A DNA stretch of 16,542 nucleotides from CAZHOV01 sp964534315. Its GTDB lineage: Bacteria; Bacteroidota; Bacteroidia; Chitinophagales; Saprospiraceae. This document shows positions 7,374 to 15,089 of the stretch, one piece after another (the stretch's first letter is position 1; every line of letters begins with the position of its first letter). A program made the position numbers and the translations under genes. A model generated the notes under the pieces. It made no database searches, was not told the DNA's origin, and was given only the letters and a program-made list of their open reading frames with translations. Location: the NCBI GenBank assembly GCA_964534315.1, contig CAZHOV010000127.1:1-16542 (forward strand), written 5' to 3'.

Positions 7374-7967
7374 ATGATTTATTTCTTGCGCAAACTACTT
7401 GTTTATTTTTTGTTAATCCAATGCATATCATCATGTTCTGAATCTCCCCACCCCAAAGGGTTTGATTTAAACGGTAAAAGCCGGTTAACCATAATAAATA
7501 GAACATCCCTACCTTTGAAACTAAAGCTGGAAAATTGGTATTTATTACCTACTGAGTTACAAAAAATAGATACCATCCTTTCCAAAGGAGATACCCTTAC
7601 CACCGAGGTAATCATACAGGCCAACAATTATTTCGATCTTAGCCTTAATGAACAGCCGTACAAGCTCTTTGCCGCTCCCGGTTCCTCCACTGTTTTTAAT
7701 TATAGCCCTGAAGGAATGACTTTCTCCGGAGCGCACTCATCCATTAACCAATTTTTAGAGCAATTGATCAAAAAACACCATCTGAAAATGCTCAATCTTT
7801 TTGCAGCCGAAAATTGGAACGAAAAACTGTACAGAGCTTTTGCCATTAGCAGTCTTCCGCATAGCACTCTGGTGGATCGCGAAGGAAAATTCGTCCAAAA
7901 TAACTGCCTGAGAGCGAGCCAGGGAATTGCGCAGCAGATCAATCAACTGCTGAAAGACAGGAATTAG
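7374..7967 (+). CDS. Thioredoxin-like lipoprotein lacking the CxxC half
   Basis: The protein has 197 residues with a lipoprotein signal (lipobox ISSC, Cys21). Residues about 30-130 look like the N-terminal domain common in Bacteroidota TlpA/AhpC-TSA-type lipoproteins (NNYFDLSLNEQPYKLFAAPG and FSGAHSSINQFLEQL are typical). Residues 138-195 match the C-terminal half of a TlpA-like thioredoxin fold: ENWNEKLYRAFAISSLPHST with the cis-Pro at 162, then LVDREGKFVQNN. The middle part, which should contain the WCxxC motif (about 60-100 residues), is absent, with a join near residues 130-138 (about 7760-7790). The frame is intact, so it may be a deletion derivative that still makes protein, but without redox cysteines. 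The stop codon overlaps that of the convergent cryptochrome gene. Confidence 0.65.
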   Translation: MIYFLRKLLVYFLLIQCISSCSESPHPKGFDLNGKSRLTIINRTSLPLKLKLENWYLLPTELQKIDTILSKGDTLTTEVIIQANNYFDLSLNEQPYKLFAAPGSSTVFNYSPEGMTFSGAHSSINQFLEQLIKKHHLKMLNLFAAENWNEKLYRAFAISSLPHSTLVDREGKFVQNNCLRASQGIAQQINQLLKDRN

Positions 7968-9238
7968 CCCTCTTCCAACCAAAGCTTTCGATACTCCCCT
8001 TTTTTATCGTACCTTTCTGCTTGTCCTTTGGTATTAAACACCCGGTCACGAGGGTCATTACCTACCCCTGCGGCGTAGATCCAGTTGCCATAATTGCTGG
8101 CCACATCGTAATCAATAAGCATCGATTCAAACCAGGCAGCCCCGACCCGCCAGTCTTGCTTTAACTTGTGTACTAAAAAAGAAGCGACATTTTGGCGGCC
8201 CCGGTTGCTCATAAAACCGGTAAGCTTGAGTTCTTTCATATTGGCATCTACAAAGTCATCACCCGTTTCTCCGTCAATCCAGCTTTGAACTTTCTTTGGT
8301 TGGTATTTCCAGTCTATCGATTTATCCTTGATACCTCCTGGCAGGAAGATTTTCTTGCCATACCGCATGGCCGTATATTTGAAAAAATCACGCCAAAGCA
8401 ATTCAAACTTAAGCCAATAGGTAGATTTGTTTTTCTCTACTTCCGCTTCATAGTCCTCTACTTCCCAATAAATATTGCGCGGAGAAATACAACCGTGAGC
8501 CAGCCAGGGAGAGAATTTACTGGAGTAATCGGCGCCGATCAAGCCATTTCGAGTCTCTTTGTAGTCCGATAACTTTTCGGTTTCCCAAAAATAGTGTTCC
8601 AGCCGCTTCCAGGCTTCTGTAGCTCCTCCTTTGAAAGGCAACACTCCTCTGCTATCCGGTTGGGCACTTTCGAAACCAAAAGCTTGCAATCCAGGCACTG
8701 GCGTTTGCTCTAAATCAGGACTCTTCACCTTTTCCGGACTTGGGAAAGCTGCTCTGACTTCGCTGTAGCGTTCTACCTTCTTCCGGAAGGCCGTAAACAC
8801 TTCCGGCATGCGGTCAATAGGAAAGTTTACGTCATCCGGATGGATCAATGGGCTGTTGTGGAAAAATTCAATAGCAATTTGTTGTTCTAACGCTTCCTCT
8901 ACCTTTACCTCCTCTGCGGTATACTCTTTAGCACAAAAGACGGTTGAGCAAGCATATTGCCTGGCTAATTCAGGGATAATTTCAGCAGGACGGCCTCTCT
9001 TAATAATCAAATCACTCCCCACCTCCTGCAAATGATCTTTCAAGTCAGCAAGCGATTCCAACAAAAACTGCATCCGGTAAGCCCCTGTTCGCTGAAATCC
9101 CCACTGATCCTCTTTAAGCCATTGCTCATCAAATACATATACTGGCACTACTTCATCACATGCTGCTAAGGCTGCCTGCAAGGCCAGGTTATCTCTTAAT
9201 CGAAGGTCGGTTCTAAACCAAAGTATTCCTCTGTTCAT
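7964..9238 (-). CDS. cry: Cryptochrome/photolyase, DASH family
   Basis: The 424-residue flavoprotein has an N-terminal photolyase Rossmann domain (about 2-130, starting RGILWFRTDLRLRDN) and a C-terminal FAD-binding domain (about 210-420). The DASH hallmark block is present: LTGFMSNRGRQNVASFLVHK (339-358), DWRVGAAWFE, LIDYDVASNYGNW (374-386) and AGVGNDPRDRVFN (390-402), ending QAERYDKKGEYRKLW. FAD-site motifs GADYSSKFSPWLAHGCISPR (235-254) and ELLWRDFF (279-286) are intact. The C-terminus is slightly short (WLEEG instead of the usual WLPEL). DASH proteins repair CPD lesions in single-stranded or looped DNA and may also act as photoreceptors. ATG at 9238 is followed directly by the conserved strand; the gene converges on the lipoprotein at 7374-7967 with a 4-bp overlap. 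Confidence 0.93.
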   Translation of the reverse strand: MNRGILWFRTDLRLRDNLALQAALAACDEVVPVYVFDEQWLKEDQWGFQRTGAYRMQFLLESLADLKDHLQEVGSDLIIKRGRPAEIIPELARQYACSTVFCAKEYTAEEVKVEEALEQQIAIEFFHNSPLIHPDDVNFPIDRMPEVFTAFRKKVERYSEVRAAFPSPEKVKSPDLEQTPVPGLQAFGFESAQPDSRGVLPFKGGATEAWKRLEHYFWETEKLSDYKETRNGLIGADYSSKFSPWLAHGCISPRNIYWEVEDYEAEVEKNKSTYWLKFELLWRDFFKYTAMRYGKKIFLPGGIKDKSIDWKYQPKKVQSWIDGETGDDFVDANMKELKLTGFMSNRGRQNVASFLVHKLKQDWRVGAAWFESMLIDYDVASNYGNWIYAAGVGNDPRDRVFNTKGQAERYDKKGEYRKLWLEEG

Positions 9239-9297
9239 GGTAATTTTTTAATAATTTGGGGTGAACATAAATACGTTTTATAATCAGCCCCTCCTAG

Positions 9298-9314
9298 CCT
9301 CCCCAAAGGAGAGG
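9298..9314. repeat. Short stem-loop between divergent genes
   Basis: CCTCCCC (9298-9304), AAA loop, GGAGAGG (9308-9314) pair with one mismatch. The surrounding CTCCTAGCCTCCCCAAAGG stretch is far GC-richer than its AT-rich intergenic surroundings (9239-9423). It has no T-run and lies upstream of both divergent genes, so it is more likely a small inserted repeat than a terminator. Confidence 0.4.
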
Positions 9315-9383
9315 AATAATTATGGTAAAGGACGCATTATGCACACCTTTCAATTAATTATTAACAAACAGAGATACGGGACT

Positions 9384-9391
9384 TATGTTTG
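9384..9391 (+). promoter_or_regulatory. Bacteroidota -7 element TATGTTTG for the 9424 gene
   Basis: TATGTTTG matches the TAnnTTTG -7 consensus exactly and lies 32 bp upstream of the ATG at 9424. The upstream region 19-20 bp away holds only a partial -33 (TTAA at 9361). It is the best promoter candidate for this gene. Confidence 0.45.
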
Positions 9392-9423
9392 AACAAAAAG
9401 GTAAGAGATGAAAAAAGGTAATT

Positions 9424-10440
9424 ATGAGTCAAAATAATTTTATCGCTTTATTGTTGAAGATCATCATTTTAGCTTCCATAACCCCTTCCTGTAAGTCAGT
9501 TTCAGGTATAAACAAAGAGTCAAATAAGAACCAGATTGATCAATTGAATTCTAAAGAACAGATTATTGAGTTCGTGACCCAAAGATTTGATCAACTTAAG
9601 CCTTTTAGTGATGTTTCTTTTAATATTAAGCCACTAAAAGAGCTTTACCAAGAAAAGGAATTTCATGTCTTAATCGATAGTTTTAACTTAACATCCTCTT
9701 GGTATTTTGATGATCTAAATAAGGATGGCTTAACTGATATTTTAATTCTTGGTGTACGTTCAGGTATAAGGCCTATTTTAATTTTAGGTAGTAATGATGA
9801 TAGTTATAAACTTTTAAACTTGGAAAGAGGGTACCGAACTGGTGCGCCTTTTCCAGTTATCGAGAAGATAGGCGATAAATCTTTTGTTCGGAATTACGAA
9901 TTGGTAATAACCTTCAATGCGCAAGGAGAAAAAGTAAGATTTTTAAAAAACTATTTACTGACCATAAAAAATGACTATTTAATTGAACACCCTATAAATA
10001 AAGAAAAACTTCAAATTGAGAAAATTACAATTCATCAATCTAGATCTAATCATTACCCACATATTGTAATATCTGTCGATAATAAAAAAGAAGTTAAATT
10101 TATTGAAATGACAGCAGGTAAAGCTACTGGTCTATATAGGAAAACTCTTTCAGAACCACAATTTACAGAGCTTTGGAATTGGCTATCGTATATTCATATA
10201 GGTAGCTTAAATAAATATTATCAAGATGATTTAATAGACGGAAGTGAAGTAGATCTGAATATTCTTTTCAATGATAATCAAACTAAAGAAATAAATGATA
10301 GTGGAAGATCAGGCACCTTTGGATTAATAGAGCTTTACCGAAAAATTAATCAAATCTACAATCATGGGGGTTTTGAGTTAATTAAAGCTTTTCCCAGGAA
10401 TGAATTGAGAAATCAACTTAAATTATTTTATGAAAAATAG
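9424..10440 (+). CDS. Lipoprotein with an FG-GAP-like motif and DUF6438-like C-terminal region
   Basis: The 338-residue product has a lipoprotein signal ending TPSC (Cys23) and then a Lys/Asn/Gln-rich linker. FDDLNKDGLTDILILG (95-110) is the DxNxDGxxD calcium-binding motif of FG-GAP/VCBS-type repeats, here as a single copy. Residues about 197-312 resemble DUF6438: IEKITIHQSRS at the front, the GLYRKTLSEPQFTELWNWL segment in the middle and IND-x-GRSGTFGLIELYRKINQI at the end. The Cys-containing CFGxCP motif seen in many DUF6438 proteins is absent. The function is unknown; the location is the cell envelope. The coding sequence is markedly AT-rich against its neighbours, suggesting acquisition. 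A TATGTTTG promoter element lies 32 bp upstream. Confidence 0.65.
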   Translation: MSQNNFIALLLKIIILASITPSCKSVSGINKESNKNQIDQLNSKEQIIEFVTQRFDQLKPFSDVSFNIKPLKELYQEKEFHVLIDSFNLTSSWYFDDLNKDGLTDILILGVRSGIRPILILGSNDDSYKLLNLERGYRTGAPFPVIEKIGDKSFVRNYELVITFNAQGEKVRFLKNYLLTIKNDYLIEHPINKEKLQIEKITIHQSRSNHYPHIVISVDNKKEVKFIEMTAGKATGLYRKTLSEPQFTELWNWLSYIHIGSLNKYYQDDLIDGSEVDLNILFNDNQTKEINDSGRSGTFGLIELYRKINQIYNHGGFELIKAFPRNELRNQLKLFYEK

Positions 10441-10477
10441 GGTAAGTAATGGCCATGAACATCGGCCTATTTATTAA

Positions 10478-10767
10478 TATGAGTCATGCGAATCATGGGC
10501 TAAAAAATACCCTTCCAAGCTGCAGAGCAGCGATAGATCGTAACCTATGGGGTAAGCCATAGGAAATGGACAATACATAAAAAAGCCCAATATGGGCGAC
10601 AGAATATTTCATGACCAGATACTGTTCTATCGCAGCTACGCAGCTTTCGGAATAAACGATTATTAATACCTATGGCTAAATCGCCATAGGCTAAGATCTA
10701 TCGCCCCCTACTGGGGCTGAAGGAAATTTAATTTTTGAAATTTAGCTCATGATGCGGATGACTCATG
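10478..10767. repeat. 290-bp palindromic element with 25-bp imperfect terminal inverted repeats
   Basis: This is the content of the 10441-10808 gap. The left end 10478-10502 and the right end 10743-10767 are inverted repeats matching at 21 of 25 positions. Inside, AGCTGCAGAGCAGCGATAG (10518-10536) pairs with CTATCGCAGCTACGCAGCT (10627-10645) at 16 of 19 positions. CGATAGATC (10531-10539) also pairs with GATCTATCG (10695-10703). Local hairpins are CCTATGG/CCATAGG (10544-10563), GCCCA/TGGGC (10585-10597), CCTATGGC/GCCATAGG (10669-10690) and GCCCC/GGGGC (10703-10717). It encodes no protein. It resembles MITE or REP/BIME-type elements spread by RAYT-like transposases, as I know them from Bacteroidota. 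No target-site duplication is obvious. Confidence 0.75.
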
Positions 10768-10805
10768 TTCAGTCGCTAAGTCGTTAAATCGTTGAGCCGT
10801 TCCTT
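10766..10805 (-). repeat. Degenerate 8-bp repeats (NNNNAACG) after the stop codon of the PNGase-F-like gene
   Basis: Read on the minus strand just after the TAG stop (10809-10811), five consecutive octamers follow: AAGGAACG, GCTCAACG, ATTTAACG, ACTTAGCG, ACTGAACA. Three keep AACG in the same phase, and the other two differ by one base in that core. The last unit overlaps the terminal inverted repeat of the neighbouring element by 2 bp. A longer tract of the same kind lies at 16414-16501. Confidence 0.55.
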
Positions 10806-10808
10806 TCG

Positions 10809-13800
10809 CTACTGAATACTTACCTTTTCTGTTTTCCAGACACCATCCTGCCCGAATTGGAAGTAATAAAGCCCGGTGCCCAGCCAGTAAAAGTCGCGTA
10901 TTTCATCGAAATAACCATTGATCTGTAACTTTTCCTGGTAGACCTCGCGGCCCAGTGCGTCGATGACGCGAAAGTTGGTGGTACCCATAAATCCTTCCAG
11001 CTGTATTTTTATCTGGCCTGAAGTTGGGTTGGGCGAAAGTTGAACCGCCGCTTCCGGCAATTCGATTATCGACTCCGTATTATCGGGAGCCGTAACATAA
11101 AAATGGAAAAGGATCGAACGACCAAACTCTGACTCAAAGTTCTCTACTGCTGCATCCAGTTTTGGATGTAAGAAACGGAAGTATCCTACTCCCGCATTAG
11201 GGTCTGCCCAATAGGATAGGCCATCATTGCCGGTATCTAATAATTCTAAAGTATAGCACCCGGGATCAAAGAATAGCGTATCCTCATAAACCGTATTATT
11301 TTCGAGGTCATCCCAGACCAGAATTTCATCGCCTGCCATATTTTTAATCACCAACGAATTTTCATGGGCCCGGTTATTTGTTTTTAACCGAATGCGGTTA
11401 TCCGGATCAAAGGTCTCGGGGATGTCAAAAGTGGTTTGGTAGCTGTCATTAACCGTGTGTGGATCTGCTTGCCCGTTCGGATTACTCAGCTCAACGGTGA
11501 AAATATGCTCATCATCGCCTATCCAGAAAGCTTCAGAAGAAAGCGGTAGTGTTACCACATCTTTTTCCATAAAGGCCAGATTGCCTTCCCATTCAAACAC
11601 CTCCGAGGTGCCCCCGGAGACACCGTAGGTAATAGTCACATTTGTCAAGGCATTAGCTCCGCTATTTCGAATAACGATCTGCGGATCGTTGCAGATCGGG
11701 TTGAATCTTGAATAATACTTACGTTTACTAGGTGCCAACACATCGTAAATTTCTGCATCTACCCCATGACTGGGCGTTCCATAGTGAAATAACTGCATCG
11801 CCACCTGGTAATTACCATTACCCATGCCTTGATTATTGGAAGGCACTGGCGTAATGTCATAATCCAGCGTCACAGAAGAGCCACTGACATAAGGGGTGAT
11901 ATCGAAATCGTGATCTTTTACCAGATCGCCGGGGCACCACCCTTCACGAGCTCCGGGCCAGGTTCCGCCCTGAGGGAATACGGCATTAAGAGCGCATTCG
12001 TTGTACTGAAAAATCTTCCAGTCGGCAACTTCCTCACCATCGACAAATAAATAGTGGGTATTGTCTTTCCATTCGCAACAATGCGGATAGCTACCGGTAT
12101 TACTATTATGGCCATGACCGGTAAAACGGGTGCGGACGGAGAACATTGAGGCATCAGGATGGAGATCCAGGGTTTGGGCAGGTAATGCAATATCATCATC
12201 CAGGTTTTTATAACTGTGCGAACGGCGAGGTCCCCATATCTGATCCATCTGTTTTACTTCGCGTGGAGGTGTCCCTTCAATCATCATAAATTTAACATCG
12301 ATCAGTTCTTGCTGATTACCTGCTGCAAAGTCTACAGAGTCCCTCAAGAGAAAGGCATAATCCGTCACATCATAAATCCAGGTAGTTCCCTGCGCCCCCA
12401 GCGATAATCCAATCCCGTAAGGAGTAATAAAGCGACCAATTTCATAGCGGTCGACGATTTCAAAAGGTTCGCTAAAATAGGACAGTTCATAATTATCAAG
12501 CTCGGTATCCGGAGTAATGATATAGGTTTCGAGTACGTTGCCCATATCATCGTATAAATAACTTTCTCCTGCAGCCCAGCCATAGAGATAATCTACGGGG
12601 GCAACATCATTACCGTCCACTTCATAAGTGATCACACTTTGTATAGGGCGCAGTACGGAATCCATTACGATGGTTTCTCCATCGACGAAGGTATAATCAC
12701 CTCTAAGGAAAGTAACCGTTGGCCGGACTTGAGTGATTTCCTGGATTTCCCGTAAAGTCGTCGCATCATAGATCTTTCGCTGAGGCGCTCCATTAATAGA
12801 GGCATTTAATGAAGCATTCACTTTATTTTCAATAGTTCCCCCTTGTCCTTCAAAAGCATAATAATACAATAAAGAAGCATATTCCGGATGGCTGTTATCA
12901 ACAGACTTATTCATCCATTCAGCTATCGTGGCTTCATCCAATTCTTTATTCCAGATTCGGAACTCATCGATCTTTCCGTTATACTGTCCGCCTGCAAGCG
13001 GTCTGCCTGCAATGCTGAACGCCGTAATACCGGCCATTGATCTGGAGTTGCCGGTTCCCAGGTGCCACAATTCTCCATTCAGATAGATCCTCATTACTCC
13101 CGTATTATTATTTTTGGTAAATGCCCAGTGGTTCCACTGCCCAGCATATTCTTCAAAGTCGGCATTGGTAAAGATACGATCATAACTATTCCCTTCATTT
13201 CCGGCATCCCAATAGACATTACCATTTCCCCAGGGTAAGTGACAGTTTAGCACCCGATTACCATTGGCATTGACGCCTTCAAAAGCATAGCCGTTTTGAG
13301 GCTGAACATCCGGATCCCCATAGATCCAAAGCGAAATGGTTACTTCATCATCAATTGCTGAAAAATCATCGACCGGAAGCATTACCCGATCATTGCCAAA
13401 AAATTCTAGGTATTGGTTATTATCGTTAGAAACGATCCCGGCGTCAAATCCGGTTTCTTGAGCATTTACAGCGTGCGGAAGTCCGTTTTGCTGGTTCCGA
13501 AAGCTAAATTCGATGAGCAAATTAGAACTGCCATCCCACTCGAAAGACTCCGTTAGCGTAATGGTCTGAACACCCGTAGAATTAAAGGACTGGGGATTTA
13601 GAAAAACCGTTTGCAAGCCGTCATCATCAAAATCCGATAATTCATCAACGGAGGTGTGTTTCATCCGGATAGTGAAATTATTGAGTTGATCACCTAAGTC
13701 AATGAGATCAAGTTGGAGCTGGTCGATATTTCCAGCAGTCAATCCGGCGTTTGATAGTTCGGAAGCCAGCCAAAGGTATTGAACGCGCTGGGTCTCAAGG

Positions 13801-14288
13801 TTAGTTCCTAAGGGAGGCGTATCAAGTGTATTGGATGAACCGACCGAATAACTTTCTTCGCTGATCGTTTCCAACACCGTTCTATTGGGTTGAGTTTTTT
13901 GATAGTAGTCATAGACCGGATCGAAGACCAACTCTACCGAATCAGGAGCCTGTGTTCCCATCAGAAAATAGGGATGAGTTAATTCGTTGGAATCCAATTG
14001 GCCTGTATGATCGAAAATATTGTTATAAGTGAGATAATCCCACTCTCCACAGGGGAACTGGTCTTGTGTTGTTGCATTATCGCACTTAAGCGTGTAGAGC
14101 ATTAAGATCTTCCGGTAGGTCTTGGAATCGTCAGGGAATTCGTACCAGCCTCTACGCTTAGTAATATCGCTGAAAGTCAGGGTTTGAACAATGGTGGTAT
14201 CTTCCTGAGCGTATAGCTCAAGGTCTGAAAAAACCAGGGTTAAAACCAACCCGATAAAAAAAAATTTTGTAACAAAGGGTGTTCGCAT
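10809..14288 (-). CDS. T9SS-secreted PNGase F-like protein with a LamG-containing insertion
   Basis: The 1159-residue protein has a Sec signal peptide (about 1-28) and a C-terminal T9SS sorting domain (about 1082-1159; AVQLSPNPTSGQIKI, IDALGREVY, GLYYFQF), so it is exported to the surface. Residues about 32-95 (YRKILMLYTLKC, CGEWDY) and 612-840 (YEIGRFITPYGIG, YDVTDYAFLL, GHGH…CCEW, FPQGGTWPGAREGWCPGD) match PNGase F, which cleaves N-glycans from Asn. Asp84 corresponds to catalytic Asp60 and Glu739 to Glu206; Cys69/80 and Cys765/785 match disulfide cysteines. The hairpin with Glu118 is shortened and has no clear counterpart. Between the two enzyme parts sit a beta-sandwich module (about 160-265) and a LamG-like lectin domain (about 285-480). 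Residues 850-1070 are further Ig-like modules. Activity on glycoproteins is plausible but unproven. Confidence 0.85.
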   Translation of the reverse strand: MRTPFVTKFFFIGLVLTLVFSDLELYAQEDTTIVQTLTFSDITKRRGWYEFPDDSKTYRKILMLYTLKCDNATTQDQFPCGEWDYLTYNNIFDHTGQLDSNELTHPYFLMGTQAPDSVELVFDPVYDYYQKTQPNRTVLETISEESYSVGSSNTLDTPPLGTNLETQRVQYLWLASELSNAGLTAGNIDQLQLDLIDLGDQLNNFTIRMKHTSVDELSDFDDDGLQTVFLNPQSFNSTGVQTITLTESFEWDGSSNLLIEFSFRNQQNGLPHAVNAQETGFDAGIVSNDNNQYLEFFGNDRVMLPVDDFSAIDDEVTISLWIYGDPDVQPQNGYAFEGVNANGNRVLNCHLPWGNGNVYWDAGNEGNSYDRIFTNADFEEYAGQWNHWAFTKNNNTGVMRIYLNGELWHLGTGNSRSMAGITAFSIAGRPLAGGQYNGKIDEFRIWNKELDEATIAEWMNKSVDNSHPEYASLLYYYAFEGQGGTIENKVNASLNASINGAPQRKIYDATTLREIQEITQVRPTVTFLRGDYTFVDGETIVMDSVLRPIQSVITYEVDGNDVAPVDYLYGWAAGESYLYDDMGNVLETYIITPDTELDNYELSYFSEPFEIVDRYEIGRFITPYGIGLSLGAQGTTWIYDVTDYAFLLRDSVDFAAGNQQELIDVKFMMIEGTPPREVKQMDQIWGPRRSHSYKNLDDDIALPAQTLDLHPDASMFSVRTRFTGHGHNSNTGSYPHCCEWKDNTHYLFVDGEEVADWKIFQYNECALNAVFPQGGTWPGAREGWCPGDLVKDHDFDITPYVSGSSVTLDYDITPVPSNNQGMGNGNYQVAMQLFHYGTPSHGVDAEIYDVLAPSKRKYYSRFNPICNDPQIVIRNSGANALTNVTITYGVSGGTSEVFEWEGNLAFMEKDVVTLPLSSEAFWIGDDEHIFTVELSNPNGQADPHTVNDSYQTTFDIPETFDPDNRIRLKTNNRAHENSLVIKNMAGDEILVWDDLENNTVYEDTLFFDPGCYTLELLDTGNDGLSYWADPNAGVGYFRFLHPKLDAAVENFESEFGRSILFHFYVTAPDNTESIIELPEAAVQLSPNPTSGQIKIQLEGFMGTTNFRVIDALGREVYQEKLQINGYFDEIRDFYWLGTGLYYFQFGQDGVWKTEKVSIQ

Positions 14289-14304
14289 GTTAAAATGATA
14301 TTAA

Positions 14305-14326
14305 GTTGAATAGTTCAACAAATATA
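14305..14326 (-). promoter_or_regulatory. Promoter -7 element TATATTTG with adjacent dyad for the PNGase-F-like gene
   Basis: On the minus strand TATATTTG (14326-14319) matches TAnnTTTG exactly, 30 bp before the ATG at 14288, with a T-run about 18-24 bp further upstream in place of the -33 element. Sharing its last base, GTTGAA-TAG-TTCAAC (14305-14319) is a perfect dyad located where the transcript should start. It could be an operator or a 5'-end hairpin. Confidence 0.5.
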
Positions 14327-14379
14327 GTAATGCGAACAGGGTTTAAAAAATTTATGGATGCATTTATAATTATCTATTA

Positions 14380-15036
14380 TTAGTGATTACGCTGCAAAGC
14401 TCTTTTTACAAAACCAATGAGTTTCTTTTTATCGAGCTTCCCATCAGTCCGCACTCCGCTACAAACATCAACGCCAAAAGGGTTAACGGTAGATATAGCT
14501 TTGCGGATATTTAAAGGCGTAAGGCCACCCGCAAGAAACACCGGGAGGTGCAATTCCTGAACAATCCTTCGGCTTATTTCCCAGTTGTGGGTTCGGCCAG
14601 TCCCTCCCAATTCTTTGACTTTTAGTTCGGAATTACCGGAATCCAATAGTAGACAATCGACGTATGGAGCGACCTCTTTAGCTTGCGGTATAGCTGATTC
14701 ATCCAGAACATGAACCACCTGGACCAGTTTTATCGTAGGTAATCCTTTACGTAATGCAACTAAATCTTCCTTACTGACCCGATCAACCAGCTGAATACCA
14801 GAAGTATGGACGAGTTGATGATGTGAAATGATCTCTTCAGCTTTAATTTCGCTCGTCAACAGAAAAGTTTCGATATTTTCAGGTATCTTGGCAGCAATTT
14901 TAGCGATCTGTTCGTTTGGAATAACGCCGGGTCCACTTGGCATAGGTCCGACCAATCCCAATACAGAAGCCCCGGCTTCAATAGCTAGTTCTGCTTCTGT
15001 GATGGATGCAATGCAACAAATTTTTATTTTCATCAT
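14380..15036 (-). CDS. Phosphoribosylanthranilate isomerase (TrpF)-like protein
   Basis: The 218-residue TIM-barrel protein matches the TrpF family in length and landmarks. With ATG 15036 as residue 1, there is KIKICCIASITEAELAIEAG (3-22; Cys7 is the expected general base of KICG), VDCLLLDSG (126-134; Asp132 is the expected general acid), GGTGRTHNW (144-152), FLAGGLTPLN (167-176) and GVDVCSGVRTDGKLD (188-202). TrpF converts PRA to CdRP in tryptophan synthesis. Differences from standard TrpF are KICC instead of KICG, a GPMPSGPGVI loop where SpR is usual, and CSGVRTDGKLD instead of SSGVE-PG-KD. No other trp gene is nearby, so this may be a paralogue with another substrate. A second ATG at 15033 is equally possible and an in-frame GTG lies at 15045. 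The gene is divergent from the lipoprotein at 15090. Confidence 0.75.
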   Translation of the reverse strand: MMKIKICCIASITEAELAIEAGASVLGLVGPMPSGPGVIPNEQIAKIAAKIPENIETFLLTSEIKAEEIISHHQLVHTSGIQLVDRVSKEDLVALRKGLPTIKLVQVVHVLDESAIPQAKEVAPYVDCLLLDSGNSELKVKELGGTGRTHNWEISRRIVQELHLPVFLAGGLTPLNIRKAISTVNPFGVDVCSGVRTDGKLDKKKLIGFVKRALQRNH

Positions 15037-15089
15037 TTTTTTCACTTTTACTCTACTACTTTATTTAAAACTTTATTAAAACATTTCGA

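Noticed and set aside
10441..10808. tRNA or small protein gene in the gap after 10440
   Set aside because: The hairpins do not form a cloverleaf and there is no coding frame; terminal inverted repeats explain the region better.
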